The notes under the pieces are model-generated. The model saw nothing but the letters and a program-made list of their open reading frames with translations. It had not been told where the DNA came from and searched no databases. Shown here piece after piece: positions 39,333 through 54,129 of a stretch of DNA of 64,000 nt. Each line of letters begins with the position of its first letter. Positions within the stretch are counted from its first letter, which is position 1. The DNA comes from Atherix ibis (lineage: Eukaryota; Arthropoda; Insecta; Diptera; Athericidae): contig OY282606.1 of assembly GCA_958298945.1 (NCBI GenBank), positions 48,001,920-48,065,919 of the forward strand, read 5' to 3'. Made by a program: the position numbers and the translations under genes.

Positions 39333-40462
39333 TTGGGTTGGCAACTAAGTGATTGCGGATTTTAAATACGAAGAAAAATTCAAAATTTTTTTACCTTAAA
39401 AATATAACTGTATTCAATTAGGTATTGTCCGTTTTTGTCGATGATCCTTTGTCATCTTTCAGGCAGTGACATAATTCCGTGTTCGTAAAACTCATTACTT
39501 TTGCTAGCAAAAAACTGAATTAAATGTGATTTTACATCATCAGCGTCAATAAAAGTTCCGCATTGAACGAAATCAATGGTAATCTGAAGGCGCTAGGTCA
39601 GGGCTACAAGGTGGATGTGACAACACCAAAGGTGTTAACCAAAGGTGTGTGCTGGAAAACAACACCCTTACGATTTGCCAATTCTGGCCGCTTTTCTTGA
39701 ACTGCATTGCTCAGTTTGACGAGTTGTTGAACGTACACGGTGGAATTAATCGTTTGGTTTCTTGGTAAAAGTTCAAAGTGCAGAATTCCTTTAGAATCCT
39801 ACCATACTGACAGCATAATCTTTTTTTAATGCATCTCAGCTTTTGATGTCGTCTGAGGTGGTTCATCTCGCATCACCCACGATCGTTTCCGATTAACGTT
39901 GTTGTAAACTATCCACTTTTCGTCGCCAGTTATCAGTCGTTTCAGAAATGGATCCGTTTCGTTGCGTTTCAGAAGCGAATCGCAGATTCTAATGTGTCGC
40001 GTCAAATGAATTTCCTTAAGCTGATAAGGAATCCATAAATCGAGTTTCTTAACATAGCCAAGCTATTTTAATTTTTTTTTCAATGCGTGCATGCGATACA
40101 TTGAGCTTCTCTGCAATCTCACGTGTTGTGATATGACGATCTGAATCGATAATGGCCTTGATATGCATTTCATCAACTTTAACTGGTGAAAAATCACCAA
40201 AACGAAATTTAGCAAACCAATTTTGACACTGCCTTTCTTTCATAAAATATGTCTAAAATTCACGTATTGTCCTTCCATATTTAAATTTGGATGAAAACAA
40301 AACTAATTAGCTAAACGATATCATTTTTTACTAAATTAATGGCGGAAGTCCAAACAACAAGAAAACACTATAGGTTAGGTGCTTTGAACACGTTGACGTA
40401 ACAAAAGAATGAACTAATACCATCTATTGACAAAATCCGCAATCACTTAGTTGCCAACCCAA
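39333..40462 (-). mobile_element. Mariner family F with intact ends, broken transposase
   Basis: The terminal repeats are ttgggttggcaactaagtga and the inverse of cacttagttgccaacccaa, flanked by TA at both ends. This inverted repeat is widespread among insect mariners. The minus-strand transposase keeps CQNWFAKFRFGDFSPVKVDE and ITTREIAEKLNVSHARI (helix-turn-helix, 40243-40060). Later blocks are scattered over several frames with stops and a deletion. At 1,130 bases it is shorter than a full element. Confidence 0.93.
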
Positions 40463-43400
40463 TATTTAAACTCACAGTTTTATGCCAATTGTAAAAATAA
40501 AGTTTATTAAATGTTTCTCATATGTTTAGGATATTTTTAATTTTGTTTGTTTGTTGTTTGTATGTAAGATCTCTGAGATAAGAACAACAGGCTATTTAGA
40601 AGCGCCACGACGATAAGACCATTTGGCTATATTATGTATCGTGCGGGTTGGAATTGGCAGCTTCACTAATAGATATTAGTCGAATTTTAGTTAGAAGGAG
40701 CACTTTGAAGTAGTTAAAATTGGTGGAGCCGATTAGATTGCTCAAAAAATTAAAAATAGGGCTAGTTGGGTGTTGCAAAATAGAAGGAGTTCTATTCAAA
40801 ACGGAATATGAGAGGTAGTAAATTGAATAATCGAAGAATGAAATAACGGACGAGTTTAGTTTCCAAGCCGAAAATCATGTGTCAAATAAGATATCTTAGA
40901 AGTTTGCTTGCCCTAAAAATAAATCTTCTATTGAGTATATTTGTCTACACATGCTATTTGGTCATTAAAGACGGTAGATTTTATATTAGATATATTGGGC
41001 ATAGAAACCGAATGCAATTGAGAACCGGGTCATCGGAAGAGCCACCTATCGCTTTTATGGCTGCAAAACTATCGCATGTTCTAGAGGTGACTCAAGAACG
41101 CCACGACCATGAAACTATTTGCCAACGAGACTAATCTAGGGTTGGTAGGATACGATAGACTAGTTAATTGGTGGTTACGCAGTCGACAAAAATATGCCAC
41201 TATTGGTCCATTCAGCGGGTGTTAATTGCCATTCTGTTATTAGATTGGAGATAACTGTGAGCATTGGTCTCAATCGACAAAGCTATATACTACGATGTTT
41301 GCAGATATTGTCTGCTTTCTCAACTGCCGTCCTAAATTATTCAAATTATTGTCAAGAAAAACAAATATAACTCAAGTTCAAAATATCGTTTTGAAGACAT
41401 TTGTCATATAAAAACAACAATAATAATAAATGTTATAAGGATCAGTAAGTAATTTTTACGAAATTTTATGTTTAAAGTCTAAAAAACGTTTATAAAAAAA
41501 TATTAACTGTAATGAAATAATACTTTTCTTCTGTAAATGGACCACATATATTCCAAAATATTTTTTTTTTGTCGAAAATAAACATAATAACATATTTATT
41601 ATGATACATCATATTCCAAAAAGTTTTTACGAAAGCTACAATACCATCGTAGAGTTGGTTTAAAATAGTTTTGATAGAAATCTAAAAAAAAGAAATAAAA
41701 TTTTTTCGCAACTACACGATTTATTTTTAATAGAACGTCGACTAATTGAATTCGATTTGCTTTGCAATAATATAATAATTATTTTGTAACCCACTATCCG
41801 AGTAGATACACACATTGTAAAGTTTCTTACTTAAATTTAAAATTGCCTCAATGCAATATATTGCAATAATGGACCGTTTATCTGGATTGTGTTTCAATGA
41901 AATAATAATTATTGCGTAAATTGCTTGAATAAATTGCTTGAAAAAGAAGCATTTCAACTGATTAGATCCAATTTAAATTTTTATTGAATTTTTTAACGAA
42001 TCGATTGCATTCTATTTAATTGGAAATTTCACCAATAGGAATAAATTTAATAAAAGGAAAATTATAGCCAACTTCCGCAAGGAGTAAGATATAGTCATTT
42101 TGCCTCCGTACTTGCATATATATGTATATCTACCGACATATAAGAATTGTTACTTATAAGACATAAAAAGTTTGGGTAAAAAAAAGTTTCGCTCTATTCC
42201 GATAGAACTTTATTCTTAGGAATAAAGTTGATTAAAAATAAAAAACCATGTGATTCTAATAACACTGTTAATATTATTGAGAATCTTTTACTGTGCGGAT
42301 TCCTTTTTTCTACTTATGTACAATATACTAGTTAAATGATATGTTGCTGTTAAAGAAATGGTATTTTTAAAAAAACTATAAGAAATATGTTAGTTTTTTA
42401 TTTTTAAATATATTAATAAAAATTGATATATCCAGGTTTGATCAGAAAAAATAATTCAATTTTAAGGAATATGTTAATTGAAAATCTTTATTCATATTTT
42501 TTTTAGACATTCGCGATTTTAAAAATTTATGTATGTTAATAGTAATCTTTTAAATTATGATCATACTCTACTCTATCAAATTGTTAAGGGAATTAAAAAT
42601 AAATTTATTAGAAAGTCTCTATTTAGAAAAATTTGGATGGTGATTCTTAATTCGAAATGGAAAGCAATTGCATTGATAAAATATTTTCAACAAAATATAT
42701 TCAAGCAGAAAAAAAGAATTTTTAATTATTGAAATTCTTAAAGTGCATTACTAACCACTGTAAATAATTCAAAAAAAAGCTTAGTTGAAAGTCGTAAAAC
42801 GACACAGAAAAAACAATTTTTGAATTCTTTACTATTCGTCACAGAGTTTATGGAGACCTCATTTTTCACTGGCAGACGATTAGGCGCATAAACCACAAGC
42901 ACACTTGAAGTTAGTCGCATGCAATTCGTACATAAAAACTTGACACTACCACCAATCTGAGAATGTGTTCAGTTTTAGTATTTATTTATTCTTTGCTCAA
43001 ATATTATCAGTTTTTTTCTGAAATTTTTAATACTTTTGTATTGACACTATGCTCAACTATTATATAATTTATTACGCAATAAATAAATATTTACGCAGAA
43101 TACATATTATTGACTAATAACTAAATATAAAATGACTAGAAAACTAATTGTGGTGATTATTTTTCTATCGACAATTGTTTTTAAACCTGACGGTGTAAAT
43201 TATTGGTTTTTTTAAATTTTTTAATGTAGTTTGTTTTATTAACTTTTAGTAAGATAATTATGCAAATTATAATTGAAATGGTTTAAATCATAGAATAGCA
43301 TGGACGCCAATAGTTGGTTTCTCTTATTACAACGCCACCACAGTTATTTTGCTGAATTCATATAACGTAACCGGCAAAGATCCAGATTAGGTATTGAAGA

Positions 43401-43559
43401 GATTCCTCAGAGGCTTTAACACGTGCACTTTCGAAGATATTTTTTTTTACATAAACGTATATTTTTAACTTTTATAATATCTGTTAAAAAAACACATGCT
43501 ATGATTTTTTTAAATCTGTCGCGTATAAATTAGTACAATTTTAGTCATGGAGTCATTAA
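40463..43559. other. Long stretch without recognised genes
   Basis: About 3 kb. An 85-codon frame at 40877-41134 (+) is not recognisable but is less AT-rich than its surroundings and might be an old repeat. The rest is AT-rich with homopolymers. Confidence 0.4.
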
Positions 43560-44160
43560 GAACGTATTTTAATAATCCAAACTTATTACAAAAACGGGCG
43601 TTCTGCAAAAATGACAAATCGCAAAATTCATCTTTAGCGACGAAGCACATTGTCACAAGAACGGCTATGTTAACAAAAAGAAATTAACGAAACATAGGCT
43701 GCGCAAAAGCGACATGTGATTTACGAAAAGTCCTAAAAAAGTTCCTGTTTGGTGTGGTCTATGGGCAGGTAGAATTATTGGCCCGGTCCTCTTCGAAAAT
43801 GATCGTGCAAAGGTCATTACAGTGAATTATGAAAAATATCGTGACATATCAACGAACTTTTTATGGCCGAAATTGAATGAACTGAGTTATGGCGTCAACA
43901 AGTCGGCGCTACAAGCCATACAATACGTTAAAATATCGGTTTATCGCGGTGGTTAAATAATAAAAATTCGGTGGTTAAATAATCTCACGAAACGCTGATT
44001 TGAATTGGTCACCAAGATCTTCTGATTTGACACCGTTGGACTTTTTTCTTCGAATCTATTAGAAAGGAAAATTATTTTCCAATAATCAAAGAATAATTCA
44101 GGACCTAAAGAACAACATTCGATAAGAAATTAAGACAGTTGATCACTATTTTTGATACTA
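43560..44160 (+). mobile_element. DD41D/rosa-like mariner-superfamily relic
   Basis: Plus-strand blocks in order: FSDEAHCHKNGYVNKK (first catalytic Asp), VPVWCGLWAGRIIGPVLFEN, VNYEKYRDISTNFLWPKLNE, NWSPRSSDLTPLDFFL (final catalytic Asp), then QDLKNNIR. A stretch around the second Asp is disrupted, and the phrase attcggtggttaaataat is duplicated near 43,945-43,982. Several frameshifts are present. This is the most readable copy of the lineage here. Confidence 0.78.
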
Positions 44161-46396
44161 GGACCTCTTGGGACTAAAAAAAAAATAACCTATAGTACAT
44201 CTTAGCTAAAAGATTAAAAAAACAATAGTTTTAAATGTCCATAACAGAATTGAAACTTAGTTTTTTTTTAAATACCATTCTAAATATCACAATTTTTCAA
44301 TCTATGGTATATTAGTGTTAGGTTAAAATTGTTGTGAAAAACAACACTCAGAAGAGACAAAGCTTTCAATTGTTGATAGTTGAAAAAAGTTGAAATTTAT
44401 TCGGTGAAGAAAATAGAAAAAGGAGTTATTTTAGGCAGACTTTTAAAACTAACAATGGAAATAAATAGCAACAATTTTATTATACAAGTATACTAAAAAT
44501 GCTACCCTATCGAGTATATTATAATCAGCTTGGCATGAAAAGATCAGTACAAGATGGCTGCTGAAGCTGTGAGAAAAAATCAACACAATATGGCGACTGA
44601 AGCTGTGAAGTATACAGGGTGTTTCACGGGGAACGGGCATATTTTCAGAGCGTGATGCTTTGATATTTGAAAAGAAGAAAATTCTTCTAGAGGATGACTC
44701 AATGCTCATTGGGAAAGGATGGTTATAGGGTGTTTAAAAATGTTGGTTTAGAAAAGGTATCAAATCGTATTAAAATGCTATATATTCTAGAATTAGTCAA
44801 CAAAAGTCAATAAATTTTTTTAAAATGAAAGTTCAGATAATTTGCTTTACAATTACTTACAATACTACTTTGCATGTTTTCACATTTCATTAATTTCATA
44901 TTATGTTTTAAAGTAAAAAAATAATTTCGACTATAATATTTTTACAGAAAAGTACTTAAAAATATAACGTTTTTACCATATTTAACATATATTTGTATTT
45001 AGTTTAAAAGCCCTATTTATATTTAATAATATACTGAAAATATAATCAAGGAAAATGCGTTTTTAATATAATGAGAAAGTGGCAATTAATGTAATTTAGA
45101 GTAAAAAACTTTAAATTAACATATAAAATTATTTTATTTGTTTATACTTAAAAAATACAGGTACATTAATGTTTTTCAAACGAAAATGGATAGGCTATGT
45201 GCGTCTAAAATATGAGTAACGAGAAAGTCTCCTGTATTTAGGATTATGTGTTAAACCTTTGTTTTTAACCATTTCCATTTGCAGTCATCCAAAGGCACCT
45301 CATATCAATTAATAATTTTTAAAACTTGTATTTTGCACATTTTATGTATTATAAATAAAAAATATTCAAAAGAAACTTGTGTTCTATCTTCAATATTGGT
45401 TTATGGGATGGAGAGTGAAGGTAAATTAGAAGAAAAGTGCTCACGTTACTTTTACTCTTTGCGAAAAGCCGCAAATACGTTTAAATTCTAATGAAATATT
45501 ATATCACACTGTACGGCGGTGCGTTACTTAAAACTTTACTTGGATAAGTAACTAACCTGAAACGCACATTCTAGCCTAAAAAGACGAAACTAACAGAATA
45601 ATTCGGTTTTTTAACGTGGCATATCGATCGTTAGACATAATACCACGGGTTGTTGGGATACACCCAATAAGCGCTCAAGAACATGTACTTTCAGCTGACT
45701 AGATCCACCCATAACGGTTTCCCTCCTCTGAAAGGTTACCTCAGCAATCGCTTCAATAGCCATCTTTCAACACACAGCTTTCAGCTAGTCGGTTCCATCT
45801 TTCGTCTTTCACTCCTATTCTTGAACCTCTTTGGGTTCCCTCTATGGCAAATTACCACAGCTTCCATACTCTACAATTCTATCTTTATTCAAAACCTTTA
45901 CTCCTGCTCTATGCATGAATCAATCCAACAATTCATCCGTCAATACCACAACGGTGGGGAGTCTCAACAGTAGACCGCTCACCTCCATTTCAATCGTATC
46001 TCTTCTGCTTACACCTCGTTCCTTCGCCTGAACCACCTAAATCCACTACAGGTACATTCGTCCTGAACCATTTCAGGTTACCCGAACTGTTGGTAGAAGA
46101 AGGCCTACCTAAAAACCTCTACTAACATCTACAGCGATAGCACCGGGATAATTGTTATCCCTCACCACCAGTCCTAAGACTGTACCGTCGATTGTGCACC
46201 TGATTCCCGTGCTACCAGTTTTTGTTTTAAGAGTACATGGTCGGTATTTCCACTCAAACAGCTACAGTAATAAACCTTGTATATTCCAGGCACAGCTGGC
46301 CGGACCTAGGACTGCGGATTTGCCAACACCCCTAGACAATGCGGCAATTCTGGTATTGATCATTGTTTGATCGTTCTCCAGGAAGAAACTCTCTTG
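44161..46396. other. Unassigned, with possible repeat ends
   Basis: At about 44,616 the phrase acagggtgtttcacgggg looks like a transposon terminus, and gggtgttt recurs near 44,737. The part at 45,640-46,380 is less AT-rich and probably repeat-derived, perhaps from the Jockey-like element that follows, but I could not place it securely. Confidence 0.35.
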
Positions 46397-46720
46397 CAAA
46401 AACTTGAAACTAACAGACATCTACAACTTTATAAATTACTGGACAACCGTTCGAAACTAATAATAAAAAGTCAACTTTTAATATATTGAACAATGCAATT
46501 ATAAAGCCGATTTGGACTTATGAAAATAAACTTTGGGGTTCAACCAAACGCACCCAGTCCTTACAATTCAAGATCCTCGACAAAATTGTTGATGCCTCCT
46601 ATTACGATCGTAATAATGTATTATATCGTGATCCAAATTTTCCCTTTATCCAAAATCTGTGTATTTACTGCGACTAAAAAGACACTGGCCTCGATATTTA
46701 TCACATTCTTATAACTCTCG
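46397..46720 (+). mobile_element. Jockey-like reverse-transcriptase C-terminal fragment
   Basis: Frames read LYKLLDNRSKLIIKSQLL and, after a frameshift, NNAIIKPIWTYENKLWGSTK, then KIVDASYYDRN and YRDPNFPFIQ. This is the conserved thumb/C-terminal region (K--LY--L--PIW-YG-QLWG...HRDL-IP) of Jockey-type elements. Confidence 0.8.
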
Positions 46721-49700
46721 TTAGGTGGAGAAACCTTTGCTTCACGATATTGTAAATTAATTTGCGATACAAATCTGCTTGTTACAATATTAAAAAAAGA
46801 ATATATATTTTTTTTAAACTTGTGTTTTTGCATACGAATGACTTTTTATGATAGTTTAAGTGCACCAGAAAGAACTTTTTTGTTTACTTTCCTAATCAGG
46901 TGTTTTCCAATACATCAATGGTGAGAATATTCGACAAAGAAATATGATTTTTTAAATAATATCTGGAACGCAATAAAGGGAAAAACCGACTTCATTTTAA
47001 TCTTACATACAAAATCGGATTTTAAAACCAGCTTTGTAGGAAATAAAATAAGGTCAACGATACAAAGTTTAAAAAATATTTATTTCATATTACCTAAATA
47101 GAATTATTGTTATTTATTGTAGATATATATAAAAATAATCTCTTCACTTAAAGAATCTAGAGTCAAATTCTGGAATTTACGTAATTATTTCTAGGTGTGG
47201 CACTAAATAAAAATTATTGTGTTAAAAAAATATTTAGGTGCTAACTATAAAACTTATATTATTAAATAAAATAATACAATACGTAATGAGAAGGCTAAAA
47301 ACTAAAAATAAAAATAAAACGAACAAAACGACAATAAATATAACACCAACAGAAATTATTTAAATTTCTTATTAAACATCAGACTATGTTCTTGTCTATT
47401 TGCATACAAGTCTACAATATAATATTTACTTCAAATCTGATATTATATTGATTGTTAAATCAATCATCAATCAATTACTACCCACATTTTTTTTTCTATT
47501 CCCGGTAACTTTAACTACTACTACCCATCGATAATCTTCAGCAAAAACGTGTACAAAATGCGTACTATTAAATATGGATTTGAATTTAAGACGCAGGCTA
47601 ATCAATAAATTTAATATTATTGATATTTTTTATGATTAATTTGTTTAATGAAAAATTTTTGTTTAAATAAAATTAAAAGTCAAAATTGATTCCAAAGCTT
47701 TCTTTCTTGTTCGTACGATGACTTTATGAGATTGGAATTACGTTAAAATATATAATTAAGGACATTTTTCTTTTCATTAATTTAGTATAATGCATTTTTA
47801 ATTGAGCTAATTAAGCAGAGTCCAAAATAATATATAAGATGAAGAATGGAAAATACATACACGAGTACTATTCTCAAAATGATATACAATATATGTTAAA
47901 AAGAAAGAAAAAAGCTGTATCGAGGATCATTTTTCTTTCATTTAAGAAAACCCGTTTAAATAATGATGACTGCATAATTTTCATATAACATATTCTCGTA
48001 TATTAACAAACCGACATAAATTAAAAAATAAAACAATCTTTTAAAAAAAAACATTTCTTTAATAAATACAAACTTTAGGAATTATCTTAAAAAACGAAAA
48101 AACAAAATAAAGCAGACAATATGAAAAATTTAATATTATTTTGTGTGCAGAAAAAGAGGCAGATTTAAAAAAAAAACGCTTTCGGAAATCTGGACAATGC
48201 AATTAATTTTGTATTGTTTGTATGTAAAATAAAACCAGATTTTTTATTTTATACTTTAGTAATTTTTTTGGAAATTAACAAAATAAGGATTATTATTAAT
48301 TATTTTTTTGTTGTTATGTTTGGTAAGAAGAATAAAAAGTGAATAAAGTCCTGTTTAAAGAAAATATCAAATTGATAATAAAAAGAAGAAAACAGTATCT
48401 TATGAAAGTTATCATAAATAAATGCAGCTCTTAAAAAAATGAAAACTTTTTTAAGCTTTTGAAAAATTCAAATTTTAATAAAAATGTAGAATAATTTAGT
48501 ATGCAATTTTTTTTTTTACATTTTGGGGTTTAACTTAAATTATATATTTTTTAATTTTTATTTGTCTGTAAAATGGTTCAGAACAGAGTGTTTATCTTTT
48601 TTTCCATATTTGCAAGAATAAAAAAATCCTTTGCTATTTTAAATATTACACTCAAATTAAGTATTATTTTAGATTAAATATATTCAAATTATTACATATA
48701 CTTAATCTCTGGCAAATTAAGTGCTCAAATTGAGATTTTTCTTCTGTATAGAATGTTTTGATAAAGAAGCCAATATAGATAAAATGATTATTATGTTAAT
48801 AATTTTTTTAAACTTGTTTAATTTTTATGCATGAATGGTTTTATTTAAAAAAAAAAAATTCAACACGAAAATCCTCTATTGATTGTAGATCTCTATTTCA
48901 GCTTAGTTATTAATAAGACATAGAATATCCCTACTTATGACATTAAATAAGAAAAAACAACGTCCATCAAAAAATATTCAACCAATCTGATATAAAAAAA
49001 GAAAAAAAATTCCAAGTGATGGTCAACATATGATCATTAACTGATCATCATGAATATAATGACAAGGGGTAGATGGAAAATACCAACGATCAATAAAGCA
49101 TTCGAATGTCTTTCGGTTCAACTCTTCTTCTCACAATTTATTCGAAATTATGTGACTCAGAATGGACGCAAATTGATGACTAAATGACGCCAATCGAGTT
49201 GATAGATTGATGCTACAAGGCAATGCGAGCTTTTTATGTAATAATGTCCATTAGAGTGCCTCGCAGATAAATTACATGCCATATAGTAATTTATACTCTT
49301 TTATCCATTTAATACTGTGGAATACACTAAAGCTTATTAATAAACTAGAAGAGACTATTGAATAGAAAATTTCTATAAAACAAAAAACAAAAATTGAAAT
49401 GAAAAATACTAAATAAACTTGATTGTAAGGAAACTTTTTTTTTATTTTTATTTGTTGGAGCTTTTTTTGCACTCATTTAGATTTCTCTTGAACATTTTGT
49501 ATCAAAAATATACTCCATTTGCACTGTAAGCTTTTTGATTCTCCCATTTTACTATAGAATTTTAAAAGGTTTATTCAAAATTTGAAATTGCAAATTGTCA
49601 GTCTATTATAATCTCTAAGATTACAAAAAAAAAAAAGTTTTATTATTTGTACGTACTCGTACTATACGATCATAATATGACCATAAACAATTTAATGAAC

Positions 49701-50089
49701 GAAGACCACAAAGCAATAAAAAGATGACAGTTTAGACACATACAAAATAAACTTAACATAAAATATTGTTATGAGTAGTGACTACTTTTAATTATTTTTT
49801 AGCTATTTTCTTAACCAGAAGAGGATGAAGAGGTAAATTTGTTATTTTAATCTATAAAGTTAAAACCTTTGCTCAGAAAAAAAAATATATTTTTAGTCAA
49901 TATTTCATTGGTAAAAAGTTGGGGTTCTAATTGCATTTACTCCATTTCGTAAGATAATTTATTTTTTAAAATTATTTATAAGGAATATTTCATAAATGAC
50001 GCTTGATTTTTAAAATAAATAACATTCAATACCACTTATTATCTAAAAAACATTGTTCAAACGGCTTTCTCTAAGGATGTTAAATCACT
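46721..50089. other. AT-rich gene desert
   Basis: About 3.4 kb of AT-rich sequence with homopolymers. A more balanced block at about 49,010-49,270 has no recognised homology. No gene could be supported. Confidence 0.45.
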
Positions 50090-50310
50090 AATCGATCAGT
50101 ATGTCTCGAAATATGTTAACGCGGCGATCCTTATTTCAAATGCTGTGTGGCAAGTCGCACTTCAGACTAGATAGTAGGCTTTTCTGAATGCAAAGGAAGC
50201 TCCTGGAACTGTTCTAGTTGTTCTTTATCCCACATCCTACAATTTTCCTTGTTTACACAGTTATTCATCCAAAAATGCGCTCCATCGATAAAGATGACTT
50301 TTTTACCAAA
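50090..50310 (-). mobile_element. DD41D/rosa-like mariner-superfamily fragment
   Basis: The minus strand reads VIFIDGAHFWMNNCVNKENC, then RMWDKEQLEQFQELPLHSEK. This is the block around the first catalytic Asp of the same lineage as at 43.6 kb. Only this part remains. Confidence 0.65.
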
Positions 50311-51034
50311 AAAAAAATTGGTTTCCGATAATTATCACTCAACTAATTATGCCTTTATGTCAGAAACAATTCGAGTTAAATAAGATAAGACAATAATAAG
50401 TAAAGATAATGGAAATACTAACACGTAAAAATCTTAAATATGAATCAACAAATGATATAACATCACTATAATATTCCGTAATGTTTGTTTGTTTACCTAT
50501 TCTTTTTTCTGGAAAAAAGAATAGGAAATTCTTATCAAAAGGACTTTTCTTACAGTTTTCCACTGTATTTTTTAAATTATTTTCGTTAAAACTATAACTG
50601 CACAATTATCGTGTCCTTCTTGTAACATACTATAATTACGCAGTTAATAAATTGAAATTTTAATTAATTAAATAAATTTATACTATTATGATTTATTAAT
50701 TGATAATAATATTGTACAATATAATTACTGTGTGAACTTAATAGTCGTAGAAACATAATAGAAACATAGGTAAACATATTTGTGCAGAGTCCTTTTTTCT
50801 TTATTAGTCATTTTTAAAGCTTTAAAAAAACAATCAAAAAGTGAAAAAAACTGTTTTGCTGATACTAACAAATCTAATAATCAATATAGAGGATAACTGT
50901 TGCTTAATTATATTTAAAAATATTCCAAAATGTATATAAAGCTTCAAACATTCAAGGGACTGCAGTTTAGTTATTATACAATATTAATTCTCGTTATAAT
51001 CGAGATAAAATAATATGTACATCCACTGCAGACC
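50311..51034. other. AT-rich spacer
   Basis: Nothing recognised. Confidence 0.45.
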
Positions 51035-51720
51035 ATAAGTAGAAGGAAAGCTAAAGATTTCGCCACAAGTCTTCCTTGGAGAATTGACAGTGCTTTCGCT
51101 CTATTTTGTCTACATCATCTCAGAGAACTTCTATAGTGATAAGATCTGACGATTATTGTTGAGGCCATGTTATATTTTCCAACTATCTTCAAAATTTTGG
51201 GCGGTGCTTAGAATCGTTATTCTCCTGCATAACAAATCATTCACCAAATAACCTAAGTCCTGATAAAAGAGCATTCCTTATCAGATAATGCTCTGATTTC
51301 CCTTATTTTGAAACAAGTCTTCTTCTCCATCTGTAGAGAAGCAACTCCAAGCCATAATCAAGGCACCGCTTTGGTTGACCGTTGCCATCACAGCTTCCGG
51401 CAGCATTTTTTCAGGACTGCACTGCATGTAGATTGACCAAAAAATCTGGTACTTTGGCTAATCCGGCAAGAGTAGATTTATAAAGTCCCCAGCAATCGAG
51501 TTTTTATGGATTGAAGACCAATCCAATATTGTGTATTTTATTTTGAGGGCGTAGTAATGGTTTCCTTACCGCCACACGTGAAGGACCACCATTTCTCAAT
51601 TGTCTCTTTTACCGTTAATGGAAACACTGGTTTGGTGTTTCTAGTATTTTTACTAGTTATGCATATTAAGCGATCTTCTTTACTCCTCAGGCTTCCCGAA
51701 ACAGCATCCTAAAAATTTAA
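51035..51720 (-). mobile_element. Tc1-like transposon relic
   Basis: On the minus strand several frames give Tc1 transposase blocks in order: RVAVRKPLLRPQNK, SGLRLFGE, FVMQENNDSKHRPKF (the second catalytic region, normally QQDND-KH), then WPQQ*SSDLITIEVL and KIERKHCQFSKEDLW. Stops are frequent and the catalytic Asp is lost in FVMQENND. Terminal repeats were not identified. Confidence 0.72.
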
Positions 51721-54129
51721 CATTTATTTTTACTATACAAGTAAACAAGAGAGCAGAACCTTATGCCTTGGGTCTGTTATGCTAAAAAAAAGAAGATGAA
51801 TGGATACTAAGATCCCTTTTTTTCAATATTTCTGGTAATAATAAAATATTTAAAGTGTTATTTATTCAAAATCACCATATATTATGTTATAGGGTCCAAA
51901 GATATAATACAGGTTTTCGATTTGTCCAGATTTGTAACAAAGATTTCTAGAGAATATCTTGTTTTCAAGTCGGTAGCTTTTTGTGGCCTACAGTGTACCT
52001 TAATTTAAGCTACATTTTAACCATAATCCATATTTAAAAATAAATTTTTCTTAAATATAATCAAAATATTATATTTAAAATGTCCAAAACAAAAATTATA
52101 TGAAAAATATTTTTGAGACTAGATCAAAAATGTTTTTGTAATCAAAAAAAATCAAATATATTTCCAAACAAACAAAAAATATGTATAAAAAAAAACACCA
52201 AATAAATATATTTAAAAAAATAAATGGAATAGTTTGAAAATAATTTGTAAAAATTTAACTAATTTCGTACCTAACATGATTAATGATTCGTAACCATCAA
52301 AATGGATTTGTTTGCTTTTATTTATTTATTTTCCTTTTTTTGGATCATCAAAATATGAATAACAGAGACAATAGATCTGATCTAAAAAAATGATCTAATT
52401 ACATATATTTTTTTAAAACAATTTTTCTAATGATACAAATTAAATAAAAATACAAACAAATTCAAAATATAACCGGACACATCATACAACTTGTTTTACG
52501 TGCGTAATTATAGTAAACAATATAAGCTAAAAAGAGAAGGAAAAAAACGAAAAACATTCTAGTACAAATATTCGTGACAATAGCTTCAAAAAGCTTTTAC
52601 CTAAAGCCACTGTGAAAACCTAACGCCAGAAAGAGAAGAAAATTACAAAAAATTCATCGGAGCAACAAGAGACAAACGAATGGCGGATGAGGTTGATTTT
52701 ATCAAATTACTAATGATCTTCTCAACTAAAACCACTGTTTTCAAGTAGTAATTATGATCGATTCTACAATGTTTGGTCAACTAGAAAAAAAAATCGAACA
52801 AATTCTTAGAATTCTAAATTTTTTTTCTTCTTTTTAATAATTCATGAGTAAAATTGATTATATTTTCTTAAAGCTCTCTGAACTAGCCAAGTGGATAATA
52901 AGTGTCAGAAAAAGAGATAAGCATAGAAAGATGGCAGGAAGACAATTCCGACGCTAACTGAAACTACAACTGCAAATGCTGTCAAAAATTAACAAATTTC
53001 GCCCGAATCAACCAATTCAATTTAACATTTGCAAATAATGTTTGATTATATTTTTTAATTTCTATTTCTATTTTAACAGTCAACCAACAATACATAAAAT
53101 ACTGAAATGTATGGCAGTACTAGAACTTTAACTGCAAATTTTCGGCGACAAAACAGTCGTCCGAATTTTGTGCGCCCCCTCAAGATTGTAGAGGTTTTAA
53201 GAGTTAACAACGACAACTGACTATGGGTACGTGCAGTTTCCAGTTCCCGTTGAAATTGTGTTCCTACCAAGAGAAAGAGAGAGAGAGAGAGAAGATGAAA
53301 AAAGTTAACAAAAGGAGTAAACAGACACTTTTGTCTCTCTTCAAGAATACTTTTAAATTTCTTCTCTTATTTTTTTCTTTTAAATTTTACTATTTATTTT
53401 CATTCCGTTTGTTTTTTCGTCATTTTATCTTTCATGTATTTTTTTATTTTTTGTTGTTGTCAAAGCTTTGCAATATGTAAGCCGTCAATCATTTTGTGCA
53501 AATTATTTTAAACACTTTTTCCCAAGAATGGATAAATAGAAAAAAATATATAAATATTTTTTTTTTCCTGAATATTATTATTGTAGATGTTATACAAATA
53601 CACATAATTATATAAAATTAGTTGGCCTTGAAACTTGTCGCATTACGTCACAACTCGGACATACTTTACTGAACATAAAAATTAGTATAATTTGCGGCGC
53701 ATTTATATACTCGTATACTCAGTTTGCCGTGTTATCCATCTATAAGAAGATTTTCCATTAAAAATATTACAAATTATTTTTTAATTTATATTCTATATTA
53801 TTATCATATTTATTTTTATTATTATTCATTGTAATGATATTTTTTTTGTAAATTAGAACATTCGTGAAGATACTATCTGAGAATGTTCAGTGAACTGATA
53901 AATTATAGAAAAAATCCCAATTAAAATGTTTGCCTTTTTTTTACTGACTTCAATTTCAATTTAGAAAAATTGAAGAATAAAAAATTTTTAAACTGAGGTT
54001 CTTAAGACTGGTTATTTATGAGTACTAATAAGAAGCCTTTCAATAGGTACGACCAATCATTGATAGTCTAATACTCTCAAGTTTCAAATGACAGCACTGT
54101 CATTCTTATAGGTTTATGTTCTGCTATAG
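51721..54129. other. AT-rich gene desert
   Basis: It contains a (GA)n run at about 53,270-53,293. Longer open frames here are low in complexity (phenylalanine- and lysine-rich) and not believable as genes. Confidence 0.45.

Noticed and set aside
40877..41134. 85-codon plus-strand frame
   Set aside because: No motif was recognised and there is no splice or start support. I left it inside an unassigned region rather than calling a gene.
45683..46370. Overlapping frames as a secreted-protein gene
   Set aside because: The segment precedes Jockey-like reverse-transcriptase remains and is probably repeat-derived. No conserved block could be placed.
53223..53480. 85-codon frame with EKEREREK
   Set aside because: It arises from a GA microsatellite followed by poly-T DNA.
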